64,000 nucleotides of DNA from Sedimentitalea todarodis (GTDB lineage Bacteria > Pseudomonadota > Alphaproteobacteria > Rhodobacterales > Rhodobacteraceae), in assembly GCF_032595355.1 (NCBI RefSeq), contig NZ_JASMWN010000006.1, forward strand, positions 124,001-188,000, read 5' to 3'. How positions within the stretch are numbered: position 1 is the first letter of the stretch; each line of letters starts with the position of its first letter. The notes beneath the pieces were generated by a model that saw nothing but the letters and a program-made list of their open reading frames with translations, did no database searches and was not told the origin of the DNA. Below are positions 1 through 8,827 of this stretch, in pieces. A program made the position numbers and the translations under genes.

Positions 1-1050
1 AAAGGGTCCGTCGGCGATATCCAGCGCCGAAATTCCCTTTTCCGGTAGCAACAGGATGACCTGCCCGGTGGCCGTGTTCAGCTTGTCCGCGATCCACGTG
101 CCAATCGCCGCGCAGTCCGCGGCAGTGGTCCGCATCAGGGTGACGTTGGCATTGTGATGATAGAACAGCCGATCCTTGAACCTGTCTGGCACCGTATCCG
201 GTGCCCAGAAATTGACCATGTCTAAGGCGCCGACGGACCCGACATAGGGCTTGCCGCTTGCCATCACCGCATCCAGCCGCGCCGCGCCCGCAGACAGCAC
301 GCCGCCCACCACTTCGTCGGCAATTTCGGTCGTTGTCATGTCGATCAGGCCGCCAAGCATGCCTTCGCCCAGCAACCTTTCCATGCTGCGCCCGCCGGTA
401 CCGGTGGCGTGAAACACCACGCAATCCAGCTGATCTTCGAGAAGGGCGCTGATTTGAGTCACGCAAGGTGTTGTAACGCCAAACATGCTCAGACCCACGC
501 TGGGTTTGATGTCACCCTGCGCGACATAGGGATTCGCCGCCATTCCCAAAATGGATTGGGCCGCATTGTGCATTATGTGGCGGCTGATCCGGTTGAGCCC
601 CGCAATATCGGTCACCGATGGCATCATGATTATGTCGCTGGTATCGACATAAGGCGCGACATCGCCCGACGCGAGTGTCGAGACCATGAGTTTCGGAACA
701 CCATAGGGCAGTTCGCGCATGCCTTCGGAAATGATCGATGTGCCGCCGCCGCCGCCAATCCCGATGATCGCCGCGATCTCGTGACTGTGCGCCGCGCAGA
801 AACCGGCAAAGGCACGGGCCATGGCTGCCACCGATGTCCCGCGATCACCCGATCCGAAAACCGCATCGATTCCGTCAGGATGATGGCCTGCGACAACCGC
901 CGGGGGAACGTCCATCTCGCAGCCGGCACCGCGCGTTCCAACATCGACCGTGCAAACATCGACACCGGGATGAACCAGCAGGTTGCGCAGATAGGTGATT
1001 TCCGCAGCCTTCGTATCGGACGTGCCCACCAGATAAATCACGACCGTCAC
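1..1050 (-). CDS. UPF0261 / Tm-1-like ATP-binding protein (3' end cut by window)
   Basis: The minus frame from 1050 to 1 is open for 350 codons and runs off the left edge, so the C-terminus is missing. The start MTVVIYLVGTSDTKAAE, a glycine-rich IGIGGGGGTSIIS segment near residue 105 and HATGTGG further on are typical of the UPF0261 (Tm-1-like ATP-binding) family. Plant Tm-1 carries such a domain; bacterial homologues sit in catabolic clusters but their reaction is not established. The GTG start is chosen because GGGGGTGAGA lies just upstream, with no better ATG. It is divergent from a sugar ABC operon and an operator-like palindrome (1072-1088) lies just before it, which suggests co-regulation with the 7-13 kb catabolic genes. 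Confidence 0.85.
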   Translation of the reverse strand, partial: MTVVIYLVGTSDTKAAEITYLRNLLVHPGVDVCTVDVGTRGAGCEMDVPPAVVAGHHPDGIDAVFGSGDRGTSVAAMARAFAGFCAAHSHEIAAIIGIGGGGGTSIISEGMRELPYGVPKLMVSTLASGDVAPYVDTSDIIMMPSVTDIAGLNRISRHIMHNAAQSILGMAANPYVAQGDIKPSVGLSMFGVTTPCVTQISALLEDQLDCVVFHATGTGGRSMERLLGEGMLGGLIDMTTTEIADEVVGGVLSAGAARLDAVMASGKPYVGSVGALDMVNFWAPDTVPDRFKDRLFYHHNANVTLMRTTAADCAAIGTWIADKLNTATGQVILLLPEKGISALDIADGPF

Positions 1051-1071
1051 TTCTCACCCCCTGAAATCACT

Positions 1072-1088
1072 AACTGGTCGGGCCAGTT
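1072..1088. promoter_or_regulatory. GntR-type operator-like site A
   Basis: AACTGGTCGGGCCAGTT is an inverted repeat (AACTGG/CCAGTT) 22 bases upstream of the UPF0261 start codon. Its core TGGT-CGG-GCCA resembles the TGGT-N3-ACCA operators of FadR-subfamily GntR proteins. It is nearly identical to the minus strand of site D (AACTGGTCGAACCAATT), 9.9 kb away. The regulator encoded at 8120-8827 is the obvious candidate; binding is inferred. Confidence 0.55.
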
Positions 1089-1235
1089 GCTGCTGTTTCC
1101 TGCTTCTCACGCGCCGACATTCCCGAGTAAGCCACCGGATCAGGCATCAGGCTAGCACAACAGATTGCGCTGATACACTAGTTTTTCATCATATGATAAG
1201 GATGCTGCGCGTGAACCAAGGCATCAAACAAAGCC

Positions 1236-1264
1236 TTGACAGACCATTTCATCTGGTAATACCA
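1236..1264 (+). promoter_or_regulatory. Probable promoter of the sugar ABC operon with operator site B
   Basis: A consensus -35 TTGACA (1236-1241) is followed by the palindrome TGGTAATACCA (1254-1264), which overlaps possible -10 hexamers TAATAC (1257-1262) or ATACCA (1259-1264). An operator lying on the -10 fits repression by the clustered GntR protein. The same TGGT-N3-ACCA core recurs at 1072, 11015 and 11182. Confidence 0.55.
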
Positions 1265-1341
1265 AATTAGCAGCAGGTTTCGCAGCCGTCGTACCCTGCA
1301 ACCGCGTTCGATAGCTTGGTCACAAAAGAAACCGGGCAAGG

Positions 1342-1353
1342 TGGTTCGAACCA
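1342..1353. promoter_or_regulatory. GntR-type operator-like site C
   Basis: TGGTTCGAACCA is a perfect 12-base palindrome in the leader of the binding-protein gene, just upstream of its ribosome binding site. Its half-sites match the other sites, but the spacer is four bases rather than three, so it is the weakest member of the set. Confidence 0.4.
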
Positions 1354-1370
1354 AATCTGGGAGGATGGAT

Positions 1371-2681
1371 ATGAAATACAAGATGAATGGACTGCTGGCG
1401 GGAGTGGCACTTGGTGCGCTTTCCGCGTCTTCGGCCTGGGCCGAGGACCTGGTGATTTTCTGGGCCGAATGGGATCCGGCAAATTACCTGCAAGAGCTGG
1501 TCAACGAATACGAAGAGGAAACCGGCATTTCCGTGACCGTGGAAACCACGCCGTGGGCCGATTTCCAGACCAAGGCCTTTACCGAGTTCAACGCCCGCGG
1601 CAGCGCCTATGACATGATCGTAGGAGACAGCCAGTGGCTCGGAGCAGCGTCCGAGGGCGGCCACTACGTCGACCTCACGGACTTCTTTGCCGAGCATAAC
1701 GTCGGCGAAATCATGGCTCCGGCGACCGTCAAGTACTATGCGGAGTATCCCGGAAACTCAGGCAAGTACTGGGCGATTCCGGCAGAGGGTGACGCAGTCG
1801 GCTGGTCATACCGCAAGGACTGGTTCGAAGATCCCGCCGAGATGGAGGCCTTCAAGGCCAAGTATGGCTATGATCTTGCCCCGCCTGAAACCTGGGCGCA
1901 AATGACCGACATCGCCGAGTTCTTTCATCGCCCTGATGAAGACCGCTATGGCATCGCGATCTATACTGACAACAGCTATGACGCGCTGGTGATGGGGGTC
2001 GAGAACGCGATCTTTTCTTATGGCGCCGAACTGGGCAACTTTGAAACCTACGAGGTTGAGGGCTTTGTAAACGGGCCCGAGGCGGTTGCCGCGCTGGAGA
2101 ACTACAAGAAACTCTACAGCTACACCCCACCGGGCTGGGCCAAGACCTTCTTCGTCGAGAACAACCAGGCGATCACCGAGGGCCTGGTGGCGATGTCGAT
2201 GAACTACTTCGCCTTTTTCCCGGCGCTGTTGAACGAGGCAACCAACCCGCACGCGGCGAATACCGGCTTCTTCTCCAATCCGGCCGGTCCGGGCGGGGCC
2301 AAACATGCTGCGCTTGGCGGTCAGGGTATTTCGGTCGTCAGCTACTCGGACAACCAAGAGGCCTCGATGAAGTTCCTCGAATGGTTCATCCAGCCCGAGA
2401 TTCAGCAACGCTGGGCAGAATTGGGGGGCTATACAGCCCATGCCGAAACGCTGGAATCCGATGAGTTCCGTCAGGCGACACCCTACAACGAGGCGTTCTA
2501 TCAGACGATGTTCACCGTCAAGGATTTCTGGGCGGTTCCCGAGTTTGCGGAGCTTCTGACCGCCGCAAACCAGCGCCTCTATCCCTACATCGTGGGCGAC
2601 GAAGGCACCGCGGCCGAAACGCTTGATGCACTGGCCGCCGACTGGAAAGCCACGTTCGAAAAATACGGTCGCGGACAATAG
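1371..2681 (+). CDS. Sugar ABC transporter substrate-binding protein (CUT1 family)
   Basis: A periplasmic solute-binding protein of 436 residues, family 1 (sugar/glycerol type). It has a Sec signal peptide ending AWA-ED around residue 24, then a bilobal binding-protein sequence (WAEWDPANYLQELVNEYEEE, later GGQGISVVSYSDNQEA). The start at ATG 1371 is preferred over upstream in-frame codons because GGGAGG precedes it by six bases and the signal peptide then begins correctly. It is the first gene of a six-gene CUT1 operon. The substrate cannot be read from sequence; the neighbouring sugar-acid enzymes suggest an acid sugar, polyol or related carbohydrate. Confidence 0.92.
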   Translation: MKYKMNGLLAGVALGALSASSAWAEDLVIFWAEWDPANYLQELVNEYEEETGISVTVETTPWADFQTKAFTEFNARGSAYDMIVGDSQWLGAASEGGHYVDLTDFFAEHNVGEIMAPATVKYYAEYPGNSGKYWAIPAEGDAVGWSYRKDWFEDPAEMEAFKAKYGYDLAPPETWAQMTDIAEFFHRPDEDRYGIAIYTDNSYDALVMGVENAIFSYGAELGNFETYEVEGFVNGPEAVAALENYKKLYSYTPPGWAKTFFVENNQAITEGLVAMSMNYFAFFPALLNEATNPHAANTGFFSNPAGPGGAKHAALGGQGISVVSYSDNQEASMKFLEWFIQPEIQQRWAELGGYTAHAETLESDEFRQATPYNEAFYQTMFTVKDFWAVPEFAELLTAANQRLYPYIVGDEGTAAETLDALAADWKATFEKYGRGQ

Positions 2682-2706
2682 CCCGCCCGACCATAGACCA
2701 CGTCCA

Positions 2707-2724
2707 GGGGCGCTCAGGCGCCCC
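2707..2724 (+). terminator. Hairpin between binding-protein and permease genes
   Basis: GGGGCGC-TCAG-GCGCCCC forms a perfect seven-pair stem with a four-base loop, followed by TTCCTT rather than a long T run. Directly after a binding-protein gene it probably stabilises the upstream mRNA or partly terminates, keeping binding protein in excess over the membrane components. Confidence 0.6.
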
Positions 2725-2762
2725 TTCCTTTCACGCGCTCCGAAATGCAAGGAAGCTCTCCA

Positions 2763-3668
2763 GTGGCCACTGACGTCATGACCAGATTGGACCCCAACTC
2801 CCGCGCGGCGGCCAAGGGGCTGAGCGATCTGACCATCCGAAACCTCTTTATCATTCCGACCATCGCATTTCTGATTATTTTCAACATTTTCCCGCTGCTC
2901 TATTCGCTTGGCTATTCGTTCACCGATTTCCGGGCATCGACCAATGCACCGGCAAAATTCGTGGGCCTGCAGAACTATCGCGACCTGCTGAGCGATCCGT
3001 TCATCTGGAAGAACTTTTCAATCACCGCGAAATACGTTCTGATCTCGGTTACCGGACAGGTGATCGTCGGCTTTGGCCTCGCCATGCTGTTGAACCGCGC
3101 GATCCCGGCAAAAGGGCTGATCACCACCCTCCTCCTGCTGCCGATGATGCTGTCGATGGCGGTTGTGGGCTTGTTCTGGAAACTGCTCTACGATCCCAAT
3201 TTCGGCATCATCAACTATTTCCTCGGCCTCGGAAAATTCGAGTGGCTCGCGGATCCCGACATGGCACTCTGGGCCATCGCGATTGTGGACATCTGGATGT
3301 GGTCGCCTTTTGTAATGCTGCTGTCACTGGCAGGTCTCTCTGCGGTGCCCAAACACCTGTACGAGGCCGCAGAGATTGACCGTGCGGGCAGCTTCTACAC
3401 CTTCTTCCGGATCACTCTTCCGCTGGTCGCGCCCATCGTCATGATCGCCATCATCTTTCGCACGATGGAAGCCTTCAAGACGTTTGACCTGGCCTATGTG
3501 TTGTCATCACAGCCCACGACAGAGCTGATTGCCATCCGACTCTACAAGATGGCGTTCCAGGAATGGCAGACCGGGATGTCGTCGGCCTTTGCCTACATCG
3601 TGCTGATCATGGTCGTCGCGATTACCAACATCTATGTCAAATACCTCAACAAAGTGAAAGCGCGCTAG
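2763..3668 (+). CDS. Sugar ABC transporter permease (MalF-like)
   Basis: An inner-membrane permease of about 301 residues, binding-protein-dependent transport family. It shows about six hydrophobic segments, starting near residue 30 (LFIIPTIAFLIIFNIFPLL), and the EAA loop YEAAEIDRAGSFYTFFRITLPLVAP that docks the ATPase. The GTG start at 2763 is chosen because AAGGAAG lies seven bases upstream; in-frame ATGs at 2745 and 2778 are alternatives. It pairs with the next permease to form the CUT1 channel. Confidence 0.9.
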   Translation: MATDVMTRLDPNSRAAAKGLSDLTIRNLFIIPTIAFLIIFNIFPLLYSLGYSFTDFRASTNAPAKFVGLQNYRDLLSDPFIWKNFSITAKYVLISVTGQVIVGFGLAMLLNRAIPAKGLITTLLLLPMMLSMAVVGLFWKLLYDPNFGIINYFLGLGKFEWLADPDMALWAIAIVDIWMWSPFVMLLSLAGLSAVPKHLYEAAEIDRAGSFYTFFRITLPLVAPIVMIAIIFRTMEAFKTFDLAYVLSSQPTTELIAIRLYKMAFQEWQTGMSSAFAYIVLIMVVAITNIYVKYLNKVKAR

Positions 3669-3669
3669 A

Positions 3670-4632
3670 ATGGCCGGAGTACGTACGCCCCGCGAAAAGT
3701 GGACAAACCGCGTCGCAATAGCCGCTGTGTTCGTTGCTCTGCTCATCATGCTGACGCCAATCTACTGGATTGCCGCAACGGCGTTCAAACCCCGCAACCT
3801 GGCGACAACGATCCCGCCCACGGTGGTGTTCACGCCCGAAGTGTCGCCCTTCGTAAAGCTCTTTACCAAGCGTTCGCAATTGCGCGATCAACCGACGCAG
3901 GAAGAATATGACGCCGCGCCCTGGTGGGAGCAGATGGTGTTTGATGGTGGCGAAAAGGTCGTTCGCAATCGCAAGACCGGAGAGGTCCGTTCGTCCGGTT
4001 ATGGAGACCGGTTCAAGAATTCGCTCATCGTTTCGATTGTCTCAACCGTGCTGGCGGTGTCGATGGGGACGCTCACGGCATACGGGTTTAGTCGCTTCAA
4101 GGTAAAGGGCGAGGATGACTGGCTGTTCTTCATCCTGTCCACCCGGATGTTACCGCCTGTGGTCGTCGCGATCCCAATGTTCCTGATGTACCGGGTTGTC
4201 GGATTGAACGATACCCATCTGGGGCTGATCATCCTTTACACCGCCTTCAACCTCAGTTTCGCGGTGTGGATCATGAAGGGCTTTATCGACGAGATACCGA
4301 AAGAATACGAAGAGGCGGCACTGGTCGACGGCTATACAAGGATGCAGGCCTTCTTCAAGGTCGTTGTGCCCGAGGCCCTGACGGGTATGGCGGCGACGGC
4401 GGTGTTCTGTTTCATCACGGCATGGAACGAGTACGCATTCGCCCTGATCATGACCAACCGCAACGCACAGACCGCGCCACCCTATATCCCCAGCCAGGTG
4501 GGTTCGGGCCTCCCGGATTGGACCGTGATCGCGGCAGGCACCCTGCTGTTCCTGATCCCCGTCGCGATCTTTACCTTCCTTCTGCGCAACCACCTTCTGC
4601 GCGGCATGTCATTCGGAGCGATCCGCAAATGA
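3670..4632 (+). CDS. Sugar ABC transporter permease (MalG-like)
   Basis: The second inner-membrane permease, 320 residues, starting two bases after the previous stop. It has the MalG-type EAA loop EYEEAALVDGYTRMQAFFKVVVPEA. The loop after the first membrane helix is unusually long (about residues 35-115, hydrophilic, including KRSQLRDQPTQEEYDAAPWW) compared with roughly 280-residue MalG-type proteins, so it probably has an enlarged periplasmic domain. Its stop overlaps the next start as ATGA, indicating translational coupling. Confidence 0.9.
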   Translation: MAGVRTPREKWTNRVAIAAVFVALLIMLTPIYWIAATAFKPRNLATTIPPTVVFTPEVSPFVKLFTKRSQLRDQPTQEEYDAAPWWEQMVFDGGEKVVRNRKTGEVRSSGYGDRFKNSLIVSIVSTVLAVSMGTLTAYGFSRFKVKGEDDWLFFILSTRMLPPVVVAIPMFLMYRVVGLNDTHLGLIILYTAFNLSFAVWIMKGFIDEIPKEYEEAALVDGYTRMQAFFKVVVPEALTGMAATAVFCFITAWNEYAFALIMTNRNAQTAPPYIPSQVGSGLPDWTVIAAGTLLFLIPVAIFTFLLRNHLLRGMSFGAIRK

Positions 4633-4916
4633 GTTTCCGGGCCATCAACCAGCGGTTCCTCGCCCCCGGTGCGCAAAGCCTGATGATCTTTGGCATCATT
4701 GCGCTTTGTCAGCCGTGGAGTCTGTTTCTGCACAAATATGGTGTCACGCTGACGCTTGTCGGGCTGGTGGCCTTTCTGGTGACGTCCAAGATCGCGCCCG
4801 ATCCGGAACCCGAAGAAGACTACATCGAAGATGAATTCGACGGTCAGATCGGGTCTGGAAATGGGTCGAAAGACGGGCACGGCGCGACCACCGGTAAAGA
4901 TGGAGGCATCGTCTGA
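4629..4916 (+). CDS. Unrecognised small two-helix membrane protein in the ABC operon
   Basis: 95 residues, coupled to both neighbours by ATGA overlaps (4629-4632 and 4916). Two hydrophobic segments (about residues 17-33 and 38-54) are followed by a very acidic tail (PDPEPEEDYIEDEFDG) and a Gly/Lys-rich C-terminus. I do not recognise the family. Position between permeases and ATPases recalls the small unknown membrane protein of rhizobial glycerol ABC operons, but I see no clear sequence similarity to it. It may be an accessory or assembly subunit of this transporter. Confidence 0.8.
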   Translation: MSFRAINQRFLAPGAQSLMIFGIIALCQPWSLFLHKYGVTLTLVGLVAFLVTSKIAPDPEPEEDYIEDEFDGQIGSGNGSKDGHGATTGKDGGIV

Positions 4917-6004
4917 TGGCGCAGATTGAAATGCGCAATGTGCAGAAGTTCTTTGGCACCAATCAGGTTCTCAAGGACCTCAACCTGACAATCGAAGATG
5001 GCGAATTTGTCGTGATGCTGGGCCAGTCGGGGGGCGGCAAGACCACCGCCCTGCGTGCAATTGCCGGGCTGGAAACCGTGACCGATGGCAAAATCCTGAT
5101 CGACGGCACCGAAGTGCAGGGCCGCAAGGCCGCCGACCGCGACATCGCATTCGTGTTCCAGTCGTTCTCGCTCTATCCGCACATGACCGTGCGCGAGAAC
5201 ATTGCCTTTCCCTTGCGCGCGGTACGTATGGATACATCCGAGCGGGATCGCGCGATCAAAGAGGTCGCGGAAACGCTGCAAATCTCGCAGCACCTCGATC
5301 GCAAGCCCTCGGCCCTGTCGGGCGGCGACATGCAGCGGGTCGCGATCGGTCGCGCACTGGTGCGGCGCCCACAGGCATTGCTGATGGATGAACCCTTGGG
5401 TGTGCTGGATGCAAAGCTGCGCGAACAGATGCGCACGGAAATCAAGCGCCTGCACATCGCCCGCGGCTCGACCTCTGTCTATGTGACTCACGACCAGATC
5501 GAAGCAATGAGCCTTGCCGACCGGATTGTCATTCTCCATGACGGCATCCTGCAGATGGTAGGCGCACCGGATGTGGTCTACCTGAAACCCACCAACCTGT
5601 TCGTGGCGAAATTCGTCGGCTCGCCCGTGATCAACATCGCTGACGCGACGATCAACGGCACGAGTGTTTCAATCGCCGGTGCCGAGGGTGGGTTCAGCTT
5701 TGATGAAGATACACTGGCACGATTGCGCAACACGGGCAGCGGTGTCACCCTTGGCATTCGCTCCGAGGCCGTCTTGTTGAAGCATGCGCAAGCCAAAGGC
5801 TATGCCGAGGCAAAGGCAACCAATATCGAACCTCTTGGCAGCCACGATATCGTCGATGTGCAACTGGGCGGCACCACGCTGCGCGCCCGCACCGAAAGCG
5901 GGTTCGTCAGAGGCGAAGGCCAGAAAGTCTGGGTAAGCCTCAATCCGGAACAGGCCCATTTCTTTGACAGGCAAACGGAATTGAACCTGGCGGGAGCTGC
6001 CTGA
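4916..6004 (+). CDS. Sugar ABC transporter ATP-binding protein 1 (MalK/UgpC-like)
   Basis: A cytoplasmic ATPase of 362 residues. Walker A is GQSGGGKTT (near residue 39), the Q-loop is in FVFQSFSLYPHMTVREN, the signature is LSGGDMQR and Walker B is LLMDEPLGVLD, with the switch His in YVTHDQ. A C-terminal regulatory region follows (about 240-362), as in MalK. It overlaps the next ATPase by TGATG. Having two different ATPases in one CUT1 operon implies an ATPase heterodimer. Confidence 0.92.
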   Translation: MAQIEMRNVQKFFGTNQVLKDLNLTIEDGEFVVMLGQSGGGKTTALRAIAGLETVTDGKILIDGTEVQGRKAADRDIAFVFQSFSLYPHMTVRENIAFPLRAVRMDTSERDRAIKEVAETLQISQHLDRKPSALSGGDMQRVAIGRALVRRPQALLMDEPLGVLDAKLREQMRTEIKRLHIARGSTSVYVTHDQIEAMSLADRIVILHDGILQMVGAPDVVYLKPTNLFVAKFVGSPVINIADATINGTSVSIAGAEGGFSFDEDTLARLRNTGSGVTLGIRSEAVLLKHAQAKGYAEAKATNIEPLGSHDIVDVQLGGTTLRARTESGFVRGEGQKVWVSLNPEQAHFFDRQTELNLAGAA

Positions 6005-7074
6005 TGGCTGATATTGCGCTTGCGGGCATCACCAAGAAATTCGGCCCGAACACTGCGTTGCGCGGTGTGGATCTCGACATCAAGGACGGTGAGTTCTTTG
6101 TTCTGCTCGGCCAGACAGGTGCTGGCAAGACCACGACCCTGCGGGTGATCGCGGGGCTGGAAAAGCCCGATGCCGGCAAGGTCATGATCGAGGGTCAGGA
6201 CGCGACCCGATGGAACACCGCCCAGCGAGACGTCGCACTGGTGTTGCAGCAATACTCGCTCTATCCGCGCCTGACCGTGCGCGGCAACCTGGAATTTCCG
6301 CTGAAATCGAGGACACAGAACTTTACCCCGGCTGAAATCAAGGAACGGGTCGAGCGGGCCGCCGAAACCTTGCAAATCACCCAACTGCTTGACCGCAAGG
6401 TGGAAAAGCTGTCCGGCGGCGAAATGCAGCGCGTGTCAATCGGGCGGGCCATCGTGCGAAGCCCGCGCGTGTTCCTGATGGACGAACCCTTGTCCGCACT
6501 GGATGCGAACCTGCGCGATGTTCTGCGGGTTGAATTGAAGAAACTGCATAACGAGCTCGGCGCGACCTTCGTTTTCGTGACCCATGATCAGGTCGAAGCC
6601 ATGTCGATGGGCGACAAAATCGGCGTGCTGAACCAAGGCAAGCTGGTGCAGGTCGGCACACCGGATGAGATTTATTCCAGACCACTCAATACCTTTGTGG
6701 CCCGATCCGTCGGTACGCCGCCCATGAACCTGCTCGATGGTGTGTTGAAGGACAGTTCCGCGGTACTTGATGCGGGCGGTCACGCGGTGCCGGTGTCAAA
6801 TCCGAATGGAACCGACGGGCAGCGGCTCCGCTTCGGCGTTCGACCGGAGAACATCGTAATCTCTGCGGATGCGCCGGCGTCGGGCTATGTGTTCGATATC
6901 GAGAACCATGGCGTTCTGAAGATCCTGACCATCGACGCCGACGGGCTGCATATTCACGCGACTGTATCGGCGCAAACCCGGATCGCGATCAATGACCCAG
7001 TTCGGTTCGGCTGGAAACCAGACAAAGTGCTGTTCTTTAACCCTGAAACCGGGCGCAACCTGGCTTTGACATAG
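6004..7074 (+). CDS. Sugar ABC transporter ATP-binding protein 2 (MalK/UgpC-like)
   Basis: The last gene of the ABC operon, 356 residues. Walker A is GQTGAGKTT, the signature LSGGEMQR, Walker B FLMDEPLSALD and the switch His lies in FVTHDQ. The Q-loop region reads LVLQQYSLYPRLTVRGN, diverging from its partner. A C-terminal MalK-like regulatory domain is present. It is convergent with the dehydrogenase gene at 7121. No strong terminator is visible in the 46-base gap. Confidence 0.92.
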   Translation: MADIALAGITKKFGPNTALRGVDLDIKDGEFFVLLGQTGAGKTTTLRVIAGLEKPDAGKVMIEGQDATRWNTAQRDVALVLQQYSLYPRLTVRGNLEFPLKSRTQNFTPAEIKERVERAAETLQITQLLDRKVEKLSGGEMQRVSIGRAIVRSPRVFLMDEPLSALDANLRDVLRVELKKLHNELGATFVFVTHDQVEAMSMGDKIGVLNQGKLVQVGTPDEIYSRPLNTFVARSVGTPPMNLLDGVLKDSSAVLDAGGHAVPVSNPNGTDGQRLRFGVRPENIVISADAPASGYVFDIENHGVLKILTIDADGLHIHATVSAQTRIAINDPVRFGWKPDKVLFFNPETGRNLALT

Positions 7075-7120
7075 CAGGGCGCCAGCAGTCGCGCGCGATC
7101 GTTGCACCGGCGTGCCAGAG

Positions 7121-8110
7121 TTAAGAGGGCAGGCCGAACCGTTTCCGATGCCGTTCCCACACCTCGGGATTGCAGAAGTTCCGGGGCTTTTTCCCGCTCA
7201 GAATGCGCCGCGTTTCAGCGACGACACCTTGACCCATCCGCAGCATGCTCTCCTCGGTTATCCCAGCCATATGCGGCGTCAGGATCACGTTGTGAAGGGC
7301 AAGGAAGGGATGGTCGGGCGGCAACGGCTGTTGGCAGAACACATCTACCGCCGCGCCACGCAGCTTGCCGGACGCAAGCGCCTCGGCGAGGGCCATTTCA
7401 TCCGTCACCTGCCCCCGCGAAACATTGATCAGGACCGCGCCCTGTTTCATTTTTGCGATGGCTGCGCGATCAATGATACCCTGCGTTTCGCTGGTGAGCG
7501 GACAGGTCAGGGCCAGTATGTCCGACCGCGCCAAAAGCTGATCAAACGGCACATGCTCAATCCATTCTGGCAGCGTCGTCGGCGTGCGGGTTAGCGCGAT
7601 GACATTGCACCCGAACCCATGGCGCGCCATCTCTGCGACACGGCGCCCGATGTTGCCCGCGCCCAAAATTCCGATCGTTCGACCGGACAATTCGTGCCCA
7701 TGGTTTGAATGCACGCGTGCTGGTTCCCAACCGCTGGCGCGCAAATCGCAACTGACCTGCGGATACTTGCGCAGCAGCGCCAGCGCCGACCAGATCACGT
7801 GTTCCGCCACCGTCGTTGCATTGGCCCCCGGTACGTTTGCCACCAACACACCGGCCTGGCTGGCGGCATCCATCGGGATCATGTCAAGACCCGCACCATG
7901 CCGGACACAGGCCATGAGGCCCCGCTCGCGCGCAATGATCTCGGGGGAAATTTTGGCGCGAACCACGATGATTTCGGCACCCGCGCTTTCCTTCAGGATG
8001 GCGTCCGGCGTCGGTGCCGATGAAACCCGGTAGTCACCAAGGCTTTGCAGATCGCGGGTGACGTCAGGATGCAGGGCGTGCGTCGAAAAGATTACCTTTG
8101 ATCCGGCCAT
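7121..8110 (-). CDS. NAD-dependent D-2-hydroxyacid dehydrogenase
   Basis: 329 residues of the 2-hydroxyacid dehydrogenase family (phosphoglycerate/glyoxylate reductase type). The nucleotide fold carries GILGAGNIGRRVAEMA. The catalytic Arg lies in LINVSRGQ and the catalytic His in ILTPHMAGITEES. It is the last gene of a leftward operon after the GntR regulator (nine-base gap). In a sugar-acid pathway such an enzyme would interconvert a 2-oxo acid and its hydroxy acid; the actual substrate is not evident. Confidence 0.9.
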   Translation of the reverse strand: MAGSKVIFSTHALHPDVTRDLQSLGDYRVSSAPTPDAILKESAGAEIIVVRAKISPEIIARERGLMACVRHGAGLDMIPMDAASQAGVLVANVPGANATTVAEHVIWSALALLRKYPQVSCDLRASGWEPARVHSNHGHELSGRTIGILGAGNIGRRVAEMARHGFGCNVIALTRTPTTLPEWIEHVPFDQLLARSDILALTCPLTSETQGIIDRAAIAKMKQGAVLINVSRGQVTDEMALAEALASGKLRGAAVDVFCQQPLPPDHPFLALHNVILTPHMAGITEESMLRMGQGVVAETRRILSGKKPRNFCNPEVWERHRKRFGLPS

Positions 8111-8119
8111 GCGTGCCTC

Positions 8120-8827
8120 TTATAGCAGGGTTTCCGCCTCGTCGTCTTCCAGTAGCTCGAACCAATAGCTCATCGCTCCGCGCAGGTGAGAGTTCATCAA
8201 CGCCATTGACAATGCACCGTCACGGCGGCGCAGCGCCTCGTAAATCTGGCAATGCTCCTGATGCGACTTGAGGTTGCGACCGCTGTCGCGAAAGTACACC
8301 GCCAGACGCTTTTCGCTGAGGACGTAGAACGTGGTGCACAGATTGTAGAATACGTCGTTCTGCGTGGCGCGCACGATCTCCAGATGGAAATCATGGTCCA
8401 GTTTCGAGAGCGCTTCGCCCGCTGCCATCCGCTCTTCCGATGTCTTCAGGATGTCTTCCAGCCGGGCAAAGTTCTCTTCGGTCGCACGCTCGGCGGCCAA
8501 TTCGGCGGCCTTGATCTCGTGAATCTTGCGCACCTCGACCGCTTCGTAGATTTGGCGCGGATCGAGCGGCAATCCGGCCCGCGCGAAAAAGGCAAGCTGT
8601 TCGATACCGCGCTGATCCTTGCGCAGGTAGATGCCCGATTTCGCGCGCCGTTCGATGACCTGCATCGCCTCGAGAATGGCAAGCGCCTCACGCACTTGAC
8701 CACGGCTGACGGTGAAATGTTCGGCCAGCTCGCGCTCTGACGGCGCCTTTCCAGCTTTCGCCTCGGCCGCTGCAATGAGATACGACGCCAATGACGGAAG
8801 GAAGTCGGTTTCCTCCATATCACCCAT
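8120..8827 (-). CDS. FadR-subfamily GntR transcriptional regulator (FCD domain)
   Basis: A DNA-binding regulator with an N-terminal winged helix (APSERELAEHFTVSRGQVREALAILEAM) and a C-terminal FCD ligand domain with the Asp/His metal-site pattern (LDHDFHLEI, SHQEH, NSHLRG). The ATG at 8827 overlaps the stop of the upstream enzyme gene; ATGs at 8857 and 8818 are alternatives and none has a strong Shine-Dalgarno sequence. It is embedded among catabolic genes, and five operator-like TGGT...ACCA sites lie in the cluster's two control regions. It is probably a repressor relieved by a pathway intermediate. Confidence 0.88.
   Translation of the reverse strand: MGDMEETDFLPSLASYLIAAAEAKAGKAPSERELAEHFTVSRGQVREALAILEAMQVIERRAKSGIYLRKDQRGIEQLAFFARAGLPLDPRQIYEAVEVRKIHEIKAAELAAERATEENFARLEDILKTSEERMAAGEALSKLDHDFHLEIVRATQNDVFYNLCTTFYVLSEKRLAVYFRDSGRNLKSHQEHCQIYEALRRRDGALSMALMNSHLRGAMSYWFELLEDDEAETLL

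Noticed and set aside
409..1155. 248-codon plus-strand open frame
   Set aside because: Antisense to the UPF0261 gene, which is continuous to the window edge and has family motifs.
1188..1197. ATCATATGAT palindrome in the first control region
   Set aside because: Only ten bases, no second copy found, and unrelated to the TGGT/ACCA sites.
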